This document shows, in pieces, positions 35,826 to 47,186 of a stretch of 64,000 nt of DNA; within the stretch, counting starts at the first letter, position 1; each line of letters begins with the position of its first letter. This DNA is from Artocarpus heterophyllus (lineage: Eukaryota; Streptophyta; Magnoliopsida; Rosales; Moraceae): contig JAJQZP010000047.1 of NCBI GenBank assembly GCA_025403435.1, forward strand, positions 1,240,001-1,304,000, in the 5' to 3' direction. The notes beneath the pieces were generated by a model. That model worked only from the letters and a program-made list of their open reading frames with translations, was not told the origin of the DNA and did not search any database. A program made the position numbers and the translations under genes.

Positions 35826-36935
35826 AAAGGAAAGAAGAACAATGGTAAATCAGATTTACTCATTATACAAGCTTGTTTAGTTGAAGATGATCCATCAGCT
35901 TGGATAGTTGATTCAAGGGCAAATAATCAGGTTTGATTTTTTTTTATATAGATGCTTATTTTTTTGGGGGGGACTTGCCAATGGGAACATAAGATGAGAA
36001 TGGGAACATGAATAGTTGTTTCAGCAAAAGCAATAGGAGTCATTAAATATTATTTTGGAAACAAGTTTTTGTTGTTGAACAATGTTTATTGCATTCTTAG
36101 TTTTCCTAGAAATTTGATTTTTGTTTCCAGGTTATTTGAACAAATGTTTGACGTTTCTTTTATGATAATTATGTTATTATTTCTAAGAAGGGTTTAGATA
36201 TTTGTTTTGCAAATTTGAAAAACAAGCTTTATACTGTAAGGCTAAACGAAAAATCATTACTTAATACTGAAATGTTCAAAGCTGGATAATCAAAACCCAA
36301 AAGACAAAAGGTTTCTTCTGATAATGAAACATATCTATGGTGTCATAGGTTAGGTCATGTTAACCTTGATCTAGAATTGACAAACATGTAAAGGATTACT
36401 CTTTAATATAACTAAAAGTTGGTTCTCTACCAATTTGTGAATCTTCTCTAGAAGAAATAAAAGGCCTTTCTTTGCACAAGACAAAGGAGCCAAAGAAACT
36501 AATTAAGCTAATACATTCAGACATTTGTGATCCATTGAATATACATATACGTGGTGGTTATGAATACTTTGTCACATTTATTGACGACTATTTGAGGTAT
36601 GGATACATGTATCTAACACAAAGGAAATTTGATACTTTTGGAAAGTTCAAAGAATTCCTAGCTAAAGCTAAAAAAGCAATAAGATAAGTCGATGAAGACT
36701 CTTCGATCTGATCAAGAGGGGGAGTACCTTGAAAATAAATTCAAAGATAACTTGAAGAACAGTTATTCTATCACAACTTTTGCACCTAGAACACCACAAT
36801 AGAATGGTATTGTCGAGAGAAAAAATCAAACATTGCTTAATATGGTGAGATCTATGCTACTCATCATTACTTACTTTATTCTGAGAATACGTGCTACAAA
36901 CCGCAGTGTATTTTCTGAACATACTTCCATATAAG
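35826..36935 (+). pseudogene. Copia element E, Gag end to integrase (decayed)
   Basis: The stretch begins in the Gag/protease linker (a CLVEDDPSAWIVDS-like peptide near 35870-35920, matching A's CLVEESSDIWVIDS). It continues through the integrase zinc finger (LWCHRLGHVN-like, near 36335) and core (HSDICDPLNIHIRGGYEYF, 36510-36566; NGIVERKNQ-like near 36803). Stops and frame changes are common. It breaks at 36935 at the conserved NNVPSK-like position, where a gypsy solo LTR is inserted. Confidence 0.85.
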
Positions 36936-37099
36936 TGTGACGCCCTCTTACAGACGTTACAGATGTTGTTACATTCATTCATTTAACCATTATTTAAGAT
37001 AAACTATTTGAATAAAAAGAATGTTTGAAGACATAACCCAGGATCCATGCATACATTTTTTTTAAAAAAAAACATCTTAAAAGAATCTCTTCATTTATG

Positions 37100-37275
37100 G
37101 TTCGGTAGGCCGAGCTGGATTGGCAAGCCGATGATCATCCACTGGCAGGCCGTTCGAGGCTTTGCAAAATGTGGTTTTAAAATCTCTAAGTTTGGCAAGC
37201 CAGAATAATGGAATCGGTGGGCCAAACATCACATCGGCATACCGACCAGCAATGGTCGGCAGGCCATCCGAGTTA
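37100..37275. repeat. GC-rich palindrome array, gypsy solo LTR, 3' part
   Basis: Words such as TTCGGTAGGCCGA, GGCAGGCCG, ATCGGCATACCGA and GGTCGGCAGGCC are spaced irregularly, as in the copia arrays. Confidence 0.75.
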
Positions 37276-39739
37276 AAATCATTAGAAAATCTAATTTAAA
37301 GACAAGTTTCAATACTTCAATATGCGGAAGACCATATGCTTGAAAAGAGGAAGATAAAATAATAAAACATAGTACAAATCCTTAAAATTTAACAATAAAA
37401 CATAATCAAAATTATAAAATATTGTTCATATCTTTAAATTTCCTTTTTGGCGTTCTTCCGTTTGCAAATCATCTTCCTTAGCTCACACGTCTTTCCTTGT
37501 CCTCCACCTAGTCCATGACCTTCTTACCCTCATCTGCAACATAATATAAAATTAAATAAGCTAATGCTTAGTAAGTACATTTCATATCTCACAACTTAAA
37601 ACATTTAGGAACATCATCATCATCAACATAATAGTGCACTAGGCGCAAATTTCATAAGGAACATATCTTTCTTAACTTTGACCAAATTAAAACTTATTCC
37701 ATTTTATCTTAAAGGCCCAAGTATTGCACCATGATCATCATTGTAGGCGCGCCGTCATGAGAGGAGAAGGGTAGCTAATCCTAAACTAAACATGACATCA
37801 TAACATATCATAACATAACATTGGTGTGCAACACTTATTTAGGTGATACATATATAATCATATATAAACTTTCATGCTTTGAAATGCGTCATCATCATAT
37901 ATGAATAACTTTTGAACATAAAAATATTTCATAAGAAATCTTTAAATGAAACCATCATAAAATCCATCATAGAATAAATATCATTATGAACATGATTTCA
38001 AACCTTATAAAACATATCATGTTACAGGTGAGAATATACTTACCTTTTTAGCTAGCTTGCTTAACCTTAATTTTGTCGGTGACGACGCCGCGGTCTCGAT
38101 GTGCACTCTTCATAATGTGTTCATGTCATACATTCATTAAAAAGAAAATGGCAATTAACTTATATTTTTAAGAAACCATGAAATCATCAACACTTCATAA
38201 CCTCTTCCAATAACATATTTAATCACATATCCTTTCCTCTCTTGAAAACATCAATTTCATAAAACATTTCATTAATATTAAAACATTAAATAAAACTGTC
38301 AACACAACATGCATCACTGACCTCCATGAATTCAAAACTTAACAACTCAACATTTACACATAATTTGGCACCACATTTGACAGGGACAAAGTTAATACAT
38401 AAACATATTACCATGATTTTTCATTAGTCATAATAATTCCGTTTAACAATATAAATAAATCACATATTTCATGACACTAAATCTGCCAGCAATAGATAGG
38501 CAGTAAACAACTTCAAACTCTGGTCTATTTATCACATTCGAGATCATAGAAAAATCTACAAAAATTAACACATATAATAGTCATATAGAACTCTAACATA
38601 TCAAAAAATTGGCTTAAAAAAAAATCAGAGTGGGCCAAAATGTACATTTGAAATCAGTAGTAAAACTAACTTCTATCATATTAAGCAGGGAGTTACATAA
38701 GTTCATCATTTTCAAACAATCAAACCAAATTTATTTAGGTCTCAAAATTCTTATGACATCGTATTAACACACAAATACAGTACCTCAAAAATTCTAGTCA
38801 TCAAATAAAATCATTTAATCATACAAAACATCACACAATAAGAGTTCAACAATTTACTAATAAAACAGTTTCTAAACCTAGTCTTAATGAAAATTTCATA
38901 ACACATAAAATACTCATAAAATCATCACCAAACTTTTTAGTCCATAACATAACATATACATGAACATATTTACCAAATTTTGTAAAAATAAAAGAATATT
39001 TGCCTCTTGAACTAAAACCACATTTTTGAGCAACATAATAAAACAACAACATTTTTACTGTGAGTGGCAGAAGGTAGAAAATTCATATCTTAATGTATAA
39101 AAGTCAAAATAATGTGAGACTTGGAGGACCATTACATGACACATATATGAACATCAAACTAAAATTTCAGAGCAAAATAAAAATCCTAGACAAAGTTATG
39201 GCATTCAGATGAAGAAGAGATATACATTTCAGAAATACCAAAAAAAAGAGAGTTCTTATCTTTAACAATTTTCTTCTCAAACTCCTTCGAATTCAACCAA
39301 AGAAATTTCAATATTTCATCCAAATATTCTCAGGAAAATAAGGAGAAGAAGGTTTGGAGAAATCCGTGAGGAAAAAGAGGGAGTGTTTTTAAGAAAATAG
39401 AGAAAGAGAAAAATGTTTACATGAAAAATGAGAATGGCATAAAGAAATGATAGTCTCCCCAAAATATCAGAATTTTCTGACTGAGATTGAGGCCAAATCA
39501 CTTGGAAGGTGGAGAGGATTGGCAGAGAGTCAACCATTTTGTTCATACCGTCCATATTTTAACTTACAAAAATGGGAAACCCTATCATTTAAGTCCAATC
39601 AATCAAAAGTCAAATGTTTTATTTCCTTAAATGAGGAATTTAATCCAAAAATATGCCAATCCATCAACAATCATTATCCAATCACATCCAATCATCATCG
39701 TCACAATTTATGAAACTTCTGCTGACTGCTCGTCAGCTA

Positions 39740-39852
39740 TCATCGGCCTGCCGATTTCGTGTAGTCCGGCCTACCGATTATTACAATTGGCCTGCCGATT
39801 GTTGAGGGGCAATTCGGCCTACCAAACTTGAACGTTCGGCCTACCAAACTGT
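39740..39852. repeat. GC-rich palindrome array, gypsy solo LTR, 5' part
   Basis: Five units around CGGCCTGCCGAT and CGGCCTACCGA stand in AT-rich sequence 230-345 bp inside the LTR start. The same words fill the copia leader array at 20673-20866. Confidence 0.75.
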
Positions 39853-40083
39853 CCTTACATAGAATAATACATTATAGCATTTAAATCATTAATGAATCAT
39901 AAATAAGCAAACAATGTAAATAACATGAACACTTGAGCACATCAATTCCACGTGATCGTCACCTGTCATAACACTTAGAATAAATGGTTAGTGACAATGA
40001 TAGCATAAATCAATATGGGAAAATACTTAATGTCATCACTAATATAGCATTATCCTGTTTCATGGAAATCGGCAGGTGTTACA

Positions 40084-41976
40084 TTAAGTTTGTTTCAAAG
40101 ACACCTTTAAAGTTATAGAGTGGTCATAAACCTAGTTTCAAACATATTCATATATGGCGGTATCCGGTACATGTGCTGAAAGAAAAGATCGAGAACTTAG
40201 AACTACACTTTGAAATGTGCTTGTTAGTAGGATATCCAATGAGAATGATATGCGGTTTGTTTTATAGTCCTCAAGGAAAAAATGTATTTGCATCGCAAAA
40301 TTCTACATTTCTCAAGAATGATTATATGACAGACTATAAACCTTGAAGCAAAGCTGTAGTAGAAGAATTACTTTTGGTTAGATCAGTCCATAATCAACAA
40401 CTGTTATCAAAAGAGAAGATGAGGAGACCATATCTCCAAATCAAGATGTCATACTACCTCGACGTAATGGGAGGGTTGTGTGACCACCCGCTTGCTACAG
40501 AGATACTAGAGAAGCACAAGTTGCTACTTTTGATAATGACGAGGATAATCCATTGACATACAAGCATGCAATAGAAAATTTTGACAAGGAGAAATGGCTA
40601 AAGGCTATGAACCTATAAATGAAGTCCATGTAAAATTTGTCAAGGAACTTGTAGATCTACTTGAAAGGATAAAACCTGTAGGGTGTAAATGGATCAACGA
40701 GAAGAAAAGAGAAATGGATGGCTATCATGAATGCCTTTTTAAATGGTTATCTTGAAGAAAGCATCTATATGGTGCAACCATAAGAGCTTGTAGCCAAAGG
40801 TTAAGAACAAAAAGTTTACAAGTTGTAAAGGTCCACTTATGGACTTAATCAAGCTTCAAGATCTTAGAACTTAAGATTTGATGAAGCAATTAAGTATTAT
40901 GGTTTCGATCAAAATGTTGATGAATCTTGTGTATACAAGTACATGAAAGATAAGAAGGCGATGTTCTTAGTTCTTTATGTAGATATTTTACTACTCATTT
41001 GGAATAATGTAGGAATATTATCTGATGTAAAGAAATGGCTAGCCAACTAATTCCAATTGAAAGATTTAAGAGAAGCAAGTTATGTTCTTGGAAATTAGCA
41101 CATAAAAGATTATAAGAACAGATTGTTGGTGCTGTTTCAAGCTTCGTATATCAACAAGGTGCGTATTAGATTTTGATGTAGAACTCCAAGAAAGGTCATG
41201 CCATGGAGTTTATTTTTCAAATGGATAGTGTCCTATGACACCTTAGAGAAAGAAAAATGATATGGGTACCCTATGCATCTATAGTAGGAAGTCTAAGGTA
41301 TGCCATGTTATGTATAAGTCTGAACATTTACTATGTAGTGGGTATAGTTAGTCGGTATCAATCCAACCCAAGATTAGATCACTAGAGGTGGTTAAATACA
41401 TTCTAAAGTACCTTAGGAGAACGAGAAACTATATGCTGGTATATTCTAGTGAGAATTTGATTCCTACTGCATACACTAATTTTGATTTTCAATAAGAGAA
41501 AGGCGCTCATAAATCTATGTCTAGGTCAATATTTACTCTTGGTGGTGAAGACATAGTTTAGAAAAAAAATTAAAAAAGACATAGTTTAGAAAAGAATTAA
41601 CAATCCTGTATTGTTGATTCAACTATGTAAGCTGAATATGTAACGGCTTGTGAAGCAGCTAAAGAAGCAGTTTGGCTCTAGAAGTTTTTAACTAACCTAG
41701 AAGTCGTTCCAGACATAGGATAAACTACTTCACTATATTGTGATAACAATGGTGCAGTAGCAAATTTAAAGAACTAAGAAGTCACAAAAGAGGAAAGCAT
41801 ACTGAGCAAAAGAAAAATCATTTGATCAAAGAGAGAGCATCTAGACCATGTGGAAGTTATGAAGATTGCATTAGAAAACAATCTTCTTGACTTTTTCACC
41901 AAGATGTTACCTACAAAGTGTTTTGAGAGACATTTGGAAGGCCTAGGTTTGAAAGACATGTCTCACCTGCTTCAGG
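40084..41976 (+). pseudogene. Copia element E, integrase end to RNase H (decayed)
   Basis: The frame picks up directly after the solo LTR with KTPLKLW-like sequence and a HIHIWRYPVHVL-like stretch, matching A's [17 protein letters not shown] follows: a deletion at about 40715 removes the region around QMDVKT, leaving an AFLNGYLEESIYM-like peptide, and YVD is recognisable near 40975. RNase H follows to about 41976 (LYCDN-like at 41731, LIKE near 41820). Stops are frequent. Divergence from A and B is higher than between A and B, so E is a separate, older lineage. Confidence 0.85.
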
Positions 41977-41989
41977 ACAAGTGGAAGAT

Positions 41990-43641
41990 TATTAGGATTA
42001 ATGCCCCATAAGCATAGACATCGCCCATATTGTTGATAAATTAAATGAAAATGACAATTATTTTTTTGTTTGCTTATATGTATTATAAATACTTTAGTAA
42101 ACATCAAGAAAATCTCACGATTATTAATATGGCTATAAATTTAGCATGTAATTGTTATATGCTTAAGGATAAAATTTATATATAATAATTTAAATAGTCT
42201 ATAATAATGAATTAAAGTTTGGGATCTTAACTTAAATATTAAAAGTGTAGTCCAATCTCATTGAGAATGAAATAGTCTTATTCGGGCTGTTACTTTAGAG
42301 ATATTGAATTGGAGATATTTTATATAATAATATTATATAGAGCTGGACTAATTAAACTATGAATCTCTAATAATCTTCTATTACAAATAGAGTATTTAAA
42401 TTTATCATAGTAATAATCATATATAGGACAGTCTCAATCCTAAGTATTTATTACACTCATGTTTATGACATTGTGTTTTTTACATGCTTGGTAAGATTTG
42501 TCTAAGAGAGATCATCACTTTGCATCTCAAAAAATGATAGAATAAATAGCTGGGAATAATATTATACAAATATAGCATCCATTCCTTCCTATTGGATATT
42601 ACAAAAATAGCTTTCTTGAGTAATTATTTAAGACTTGAACAGTAGAGCGCTTTTTCATGATAAGAATATGATTTAACTGTTCATTATATAATCATTAGAG
42701 CTCAAGGATAAAGATGTAATAAGAGAGGTAAATAGAAATTAAACCTAGCTTTATTATGAACTATTTACAGAGGATTGACTTATGTATAATGATTATATTA
42801 ATAGACTACTCACCATTTTTGTTTGAATGATTATTTCTATAATTTCAAGAGTGCACTTTCAAGTTTTTAGTGGACTAACATTGAAACTAATAAATTTGGT
42901 ATATTAATTAAAGAGTTTAATTAATGTCAAATTTATTAAAGTTTGAATTATAGGTCCCATAGGTCCCCCAATGCCACCTCTATAGTACTATATTGGATTA
43001 AAGCATATAATGAATTATATATACTTAATTGGAGTTATTAAATTCCAAATAATTATTTCAAACGAGAAATATTAATGTGACACAGAAAAATATTCTCTAT
43101 GAAATATAACATAATGTGATAAATGTGATAAATGTTGCTACATTTAACTAAGCAATGGTTAATTAATTAATTAGATTAGTTAAATATGTTTTAAATTAAA
43201 GAGATTATTTAAATATTTTAATTTTGTGGGACACATGTGTGGTCGGACCATTCTACATTTATGCTTACATGGACACAAAATAATTAATTAATTAATTGAA
43301 AATAATATTTAAATTTAAATTTAAATTTTATATATGTATATTTACATGTGTACATGGAAGTTGTGGTGTAGGCAGATTTAGTGGATTTTTCTACTTATTC
43401 TACCGTTCCCACTAAGAAGATGTTATCTTCTAATGTGGGCATATATTGACGTCCGCTCATCATTCTAATGGTGTGGAGACTTAGATTAGAAGATTGTAGA
43501 GTAAAAAAGGAAAGGTAGGATACCTGATAGGTCTTTCAAAGGTTTGAATAATTGCTATCTCCATTGAACAAAGTTTTGAGAAAATTTTGTTTGCCAATCG
43601 ATTGGGTTTTTCTTGTTGCGTTCTATATCAAAATTGCAACA
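41990..43641 (+). repeat. 3' LTR of copia element E
   Basis: The purine tract GTGGAAGAT (41981-41989) precedes the start TATTAGGATTAATGCCC. The end GTTGCGTTCTATATC...TTGCAACA resembles LTR ends of C and D. An internal AGAGTGCACTTTCAAG block near 42848 matches the same block in the other LTRs. Exact end inferred. Confidence 0.65.
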
Positions 43642-44083
43642 AAATTTTTAGACAAAACTTTGTTCATGGTATTACATATTGATTATAAATAGGTGAAGGA
43701 TTTGTAATAAATTTCTTTAAAAAAACCATTGGTTGTGTTATTTAATGAAATGTAAATCATGTTTCCTTAATTTGTGAATAATATTAGAAGAAATTGTTGT
43801 TTAAGCAAGGCAATATTTTTAGGTTAAAGGAATTTTTTATTTTTTAGAGATTTTTAATGATGGTTTCATAAAAATCGTCTAACAAGCCTTTTTTGAAGTC
43901 TCAAAGGTTTCACACGTGTATTAGACAATAGTTAAAAACCATCGTTTTATGTACTTGACATACTATGAAAGTGAAAAAGGATGACAATTTAACTAATCAT
44001 CATCTAATTTTTAGACATTGGTTTAACGCTCCCTCTGGGCTAATGTAGTAAAAATCTATCTCTCAAAAGTCAATTCTGAAAAC

Positions 44084-44122
<39 letters not shown>

Positions 44123-44663
44123 AATTTGATCAAATTCAAACAAATATGTCCTCAATATTGGTTTTTGACATAGAGGCACATATGTGATCAAGATTGTCAT
44201 AAAAATAGATGAGGGACGTAGCAGATGATAGAGTGGGAGAAGGACATGCATGTGCCATCTTTGAGATTAAAAAGTGTAAAGTCTGCCTTAGATTTGCCAC
44301 GTACAAGTTTAGGGCAAATAAGGGCCCAAGGCAGATTCTACTTCCACATCTTGACATGATACAATTCCCCCACCATAGCTGTCTTTTGAGACATACTTGA
44401 CTTGGCTTCTCATTACGTATGCAATATGCCACCGCTTGTTTTATATAGGTGTTGTACTTGTGGCAAATGTTACCTGTGCAATTCATAATGCAGAAGAAAA
44501 AATTGAAAGAAGTTAAAAAAAGAAGTTTCTTGTGAAATTAAAAATATATATGTTTTGGATATTGTTTGACTTCAACTATTTATTCAATTTCGATTTTATA
44601 ATTTGATAATCTAATATGCTTTTATATAATGCCAGTAGTTGTGCCGTTCAAGGCTGCAAAATG
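43642..44663. other. Unassigned stretch with a (TA)n run
   Basis: No gene recognised. 43880-44010 has repeated words of the ATCGTCTAA/ATCATCTAA type that hint at another transposon edge, and a (TA)n microsatellite lies at 44087-44119. Confidence 0.35.
44087..44119. repeat. (TA)n microsatellite
   Basis: A perfect run of about 16 TA units. Confidence 0.95.
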
Positions 44664-46094
44664 CCAAGGGACAACATAATTGTTAAAGCGATCGAACGAA
44701 ATTGGAATTGAAAATTGCACGAGTGAGAAGTTTTTTTAACCATTAGATGAGAATTGTTGCACGAGTGAGAAGTTTCTCATTAGATAAGAATTGAACTACG
44801 TAAACACCACAATCTCATGATCAAAAGCAAAGCCAAAAATATTAATTAAGGGTCGGGAGCGTGATCAGACTAATGAAATAAGACAAACAAAATTTATGAT
44901 TTTGTATAATTTCATGTAAAAAAGTTTAGATAGGACTGTCGTCCACCCTCGTTTGTATATGACTCTACCGCTAATCCTTTGAGATTTGCTTCAAGGATGT
45001 GACTTGTACGCCTACAATTAAGTCTTAAAAATAATTGTTATTAAATCCGGAATTTCTACCGAAGTTGAATAATTCTAAACGAATAATGAAGAATAAAAGG
45101 AAACCCCAAAAAATATAACAAACAAACAAAGAATAAAGACAAACTTTCAAGGCTTATAATATTGACTAGGGCTTTTTAAATTCCAAATTGGCTTGATCTC
45201 TTATTTCATTTTCTTGAGCCCCCTATTTCTTTCAAAGCTGGAGCTCCCGGAGTCGTGGATCTACTCCAAAACACACACACAGACACATGTATATATATAC
45301 ATCGATGTTGAGGGTCAGTGGAATCCGTTTGTTAATTGTAAATTTTAATGAAACTCAGTTTTGTTATAGTGTGACACCAGGTCCCACACGTGCTTCTAGT
45401 ATTGCTCGCCTATACGTCGTTTTAAAAAAGAAAGGAAGAAGTAAAAAAGGCTGTCGGCAAGAAAATTTGTATAAAAACGTATTTTTTTTTTTTCTTTTTA
45501 GTGAATTAGATACAATGACTTAAACGCTGTGCTTGATGTATATAGGAGAGCCTATCAGTTTTGGTCTACTTCTCCAACTTATAGATGAGCTGCGGGAAGA
45601 ATGATGTGAATTTTTTTTTCTTTTTGGTTTTATCATTATATTAGTTTGTATTTTAAGAAAATATTATATTAGTATCTTGTTGTTTAGAAAATATTAAAAT
45701 GGTATTATCTACTATTTGTACCTTAAGTTTGTATTTTATGACTTAAAATTTCTAACTTACCTTTTTATTAATAAACTTCAAATTATTTTATGAAAACTAT
45801 AAAAAAATCAATAAATACAAATGGTGCCAAAAAATAAACAAGTCCACATATATGTTGTTCTTTAATGAGTTGTTAAATTTTTGTTTTAATTTTTTTATAA
45901 AATTAATTTTGAATCCATTAAGAAAATGATAAAAATTTCACGTTAAAAAACATGAATTCATGATACCAAAATGATATTTTTAAGAAATATAAGATATAGT
46001 TTTGATATTTTCCAAATAAAGAATACCAATATGTTGTTTCTCATGCAAGGTACCAAAATGATAATTTTTTTTTTCCAATTTTCATTTCTAATAT
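44664..46094. repeat. Dispersed repeat R, copy 2
   Basis: It matches 32135-33899 in the same orientation, lacking about 270 bp of T-rich sequence present there. It ends at an intact CACTA terminus. Confidence 0.8.
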
Positions 46095-47180
46095 CACTAC
46101 TAGAAATTAGGCTTTTAGCGACAACACTATCAGTGATGACAAGTATCGTCGCTATTAATTGCCGTATTTAGAAGACATGCAGGCGCAAAAACTAATAGCG
46201 ATGACATTGAGAAAAAGTCGTCGCAAATGATAAAAGCAACAACGTGTCGTTGTATTATGTATACGTATTAGTGACAACAAGTTGTCACAAAAGAAATTGG
46301 AAAATATTGTGTTGATGCAAATCATAAATGGACCAAAAGGCACCTTGGCACGAGAAAATTACTAGCCAATTAAAGGATATTTATGATGACATGTTATCAT
46401 AAATATGAGTGAAGTATAGCTAGCTCTGTAGAGTTAGAGATACCAATGGTATTGTCGTTACAAATGTCGATAGGAGTATAGTAGGCTCTGAAGAGTCAGA
46501 CGTATTTATAGCGTAATGTATTTACAATGACAACAACAACCGGTGGGTTTGGCAGGTTTCTAAAAACTATTTGCAACTGACACCAAAAACAGTCATCGCA
46601 AAAAGCTTTTCCAAAATCTTCCCCTCTCGACTTTAGCTTTTCCAAAATCTTCCCCTCTCGACTTTCTCAATTTTTTTAGAGTAAATTAAATGGTGTTGTT
46701 TTAGGCTATAATTTACAACGACTTTGGGGTTATTTGCTACAAAATGTCGTCGCAAGAATGTCTATACATAATTCAAAGTACAGAACCTTTCTTCCCCATT
46801 TTTCTCAATTTTTGCTCGCCTCTCTCTCCAATTCTCTGATTCTCTTTGGCCAAAATCCATCAAAACCCCCCAAAATTCTCTTTTTCTTTCACTTTCTCCT
46901 ATATTTTGCATTAAGACCCTAAAAACTTCAAAGAATTCCAACCCCTCGCGAAAGAAAACACAAAAAATCCCAAATACCAAGCTTTTCTCTTCCTCTCTCC
47001 TGCTGCTACCACTGTCTGCTGCCGTCATCCTTCCCCGATTGCTACCACTTTAAATTTTCCACCCCTGGTTTTAGTAGGTTTTGGATTAAGTAAATTTTAA
47101 TTTTTTTAATGGTTCTATTTATGGATTGTGGTTATGTACATATTTATGTGGTATGAATGAAGTTATGTGATTATGAATAA
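46095..47180. mobile_element. CACTA-type transposon end with subterminal repeats
   Basis: CACTACTAGAAATTAGGCTT is the typical terminus of plant En/Spm (CACTA) elements. Downstream to about 46760 lie many subterminal words (GTCGTCGCAA, ACGAC, TGTCGT, GCGACA), the usual transposase-binding style. 46780-47070 is pyrimidine-rich, like a transcribed leader, followed by a possible intron start (GTAAATTTTA near 47090). No transposase frame or opposite terminus is visible; copia fragment C begins at about 47187, so the element is probably truncated. TAT precedes the terminus; the matching 3-bp duplication cannot be checked. Confidence 0.65.
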
Positions 47181-47186
47181 ATGTTG

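Larger units (their letters stand above)
36936..40083 (-). mobile_element. 3.1-kb Ty3/gypsy-like solo LTR inside element E
   Basis: On the minus strand it starts TGTAACACCTGCCG (40083) and ends AGAGGGCGTCACA (36936), close to the start and end style of the gypsy LTR of element G. It splits element E within one codon region. Flanking ATAAG/TTAAG is a target duplication with one change. No coding domain is seen. It carries two clusters of CGGCAGGCCG-type palindromes, at 37100-37275 and 39740-39852. It could instead be a short non-autonomous unit, but I see no second LTR inside it. Confidence 0.75.

Noticed and set aside
36936..40083. A complete gypsy element rather than a solo LTR
   Set aside because: No internal LTR pair, primer site or pol motifs were found; the ends behave as one LTR.
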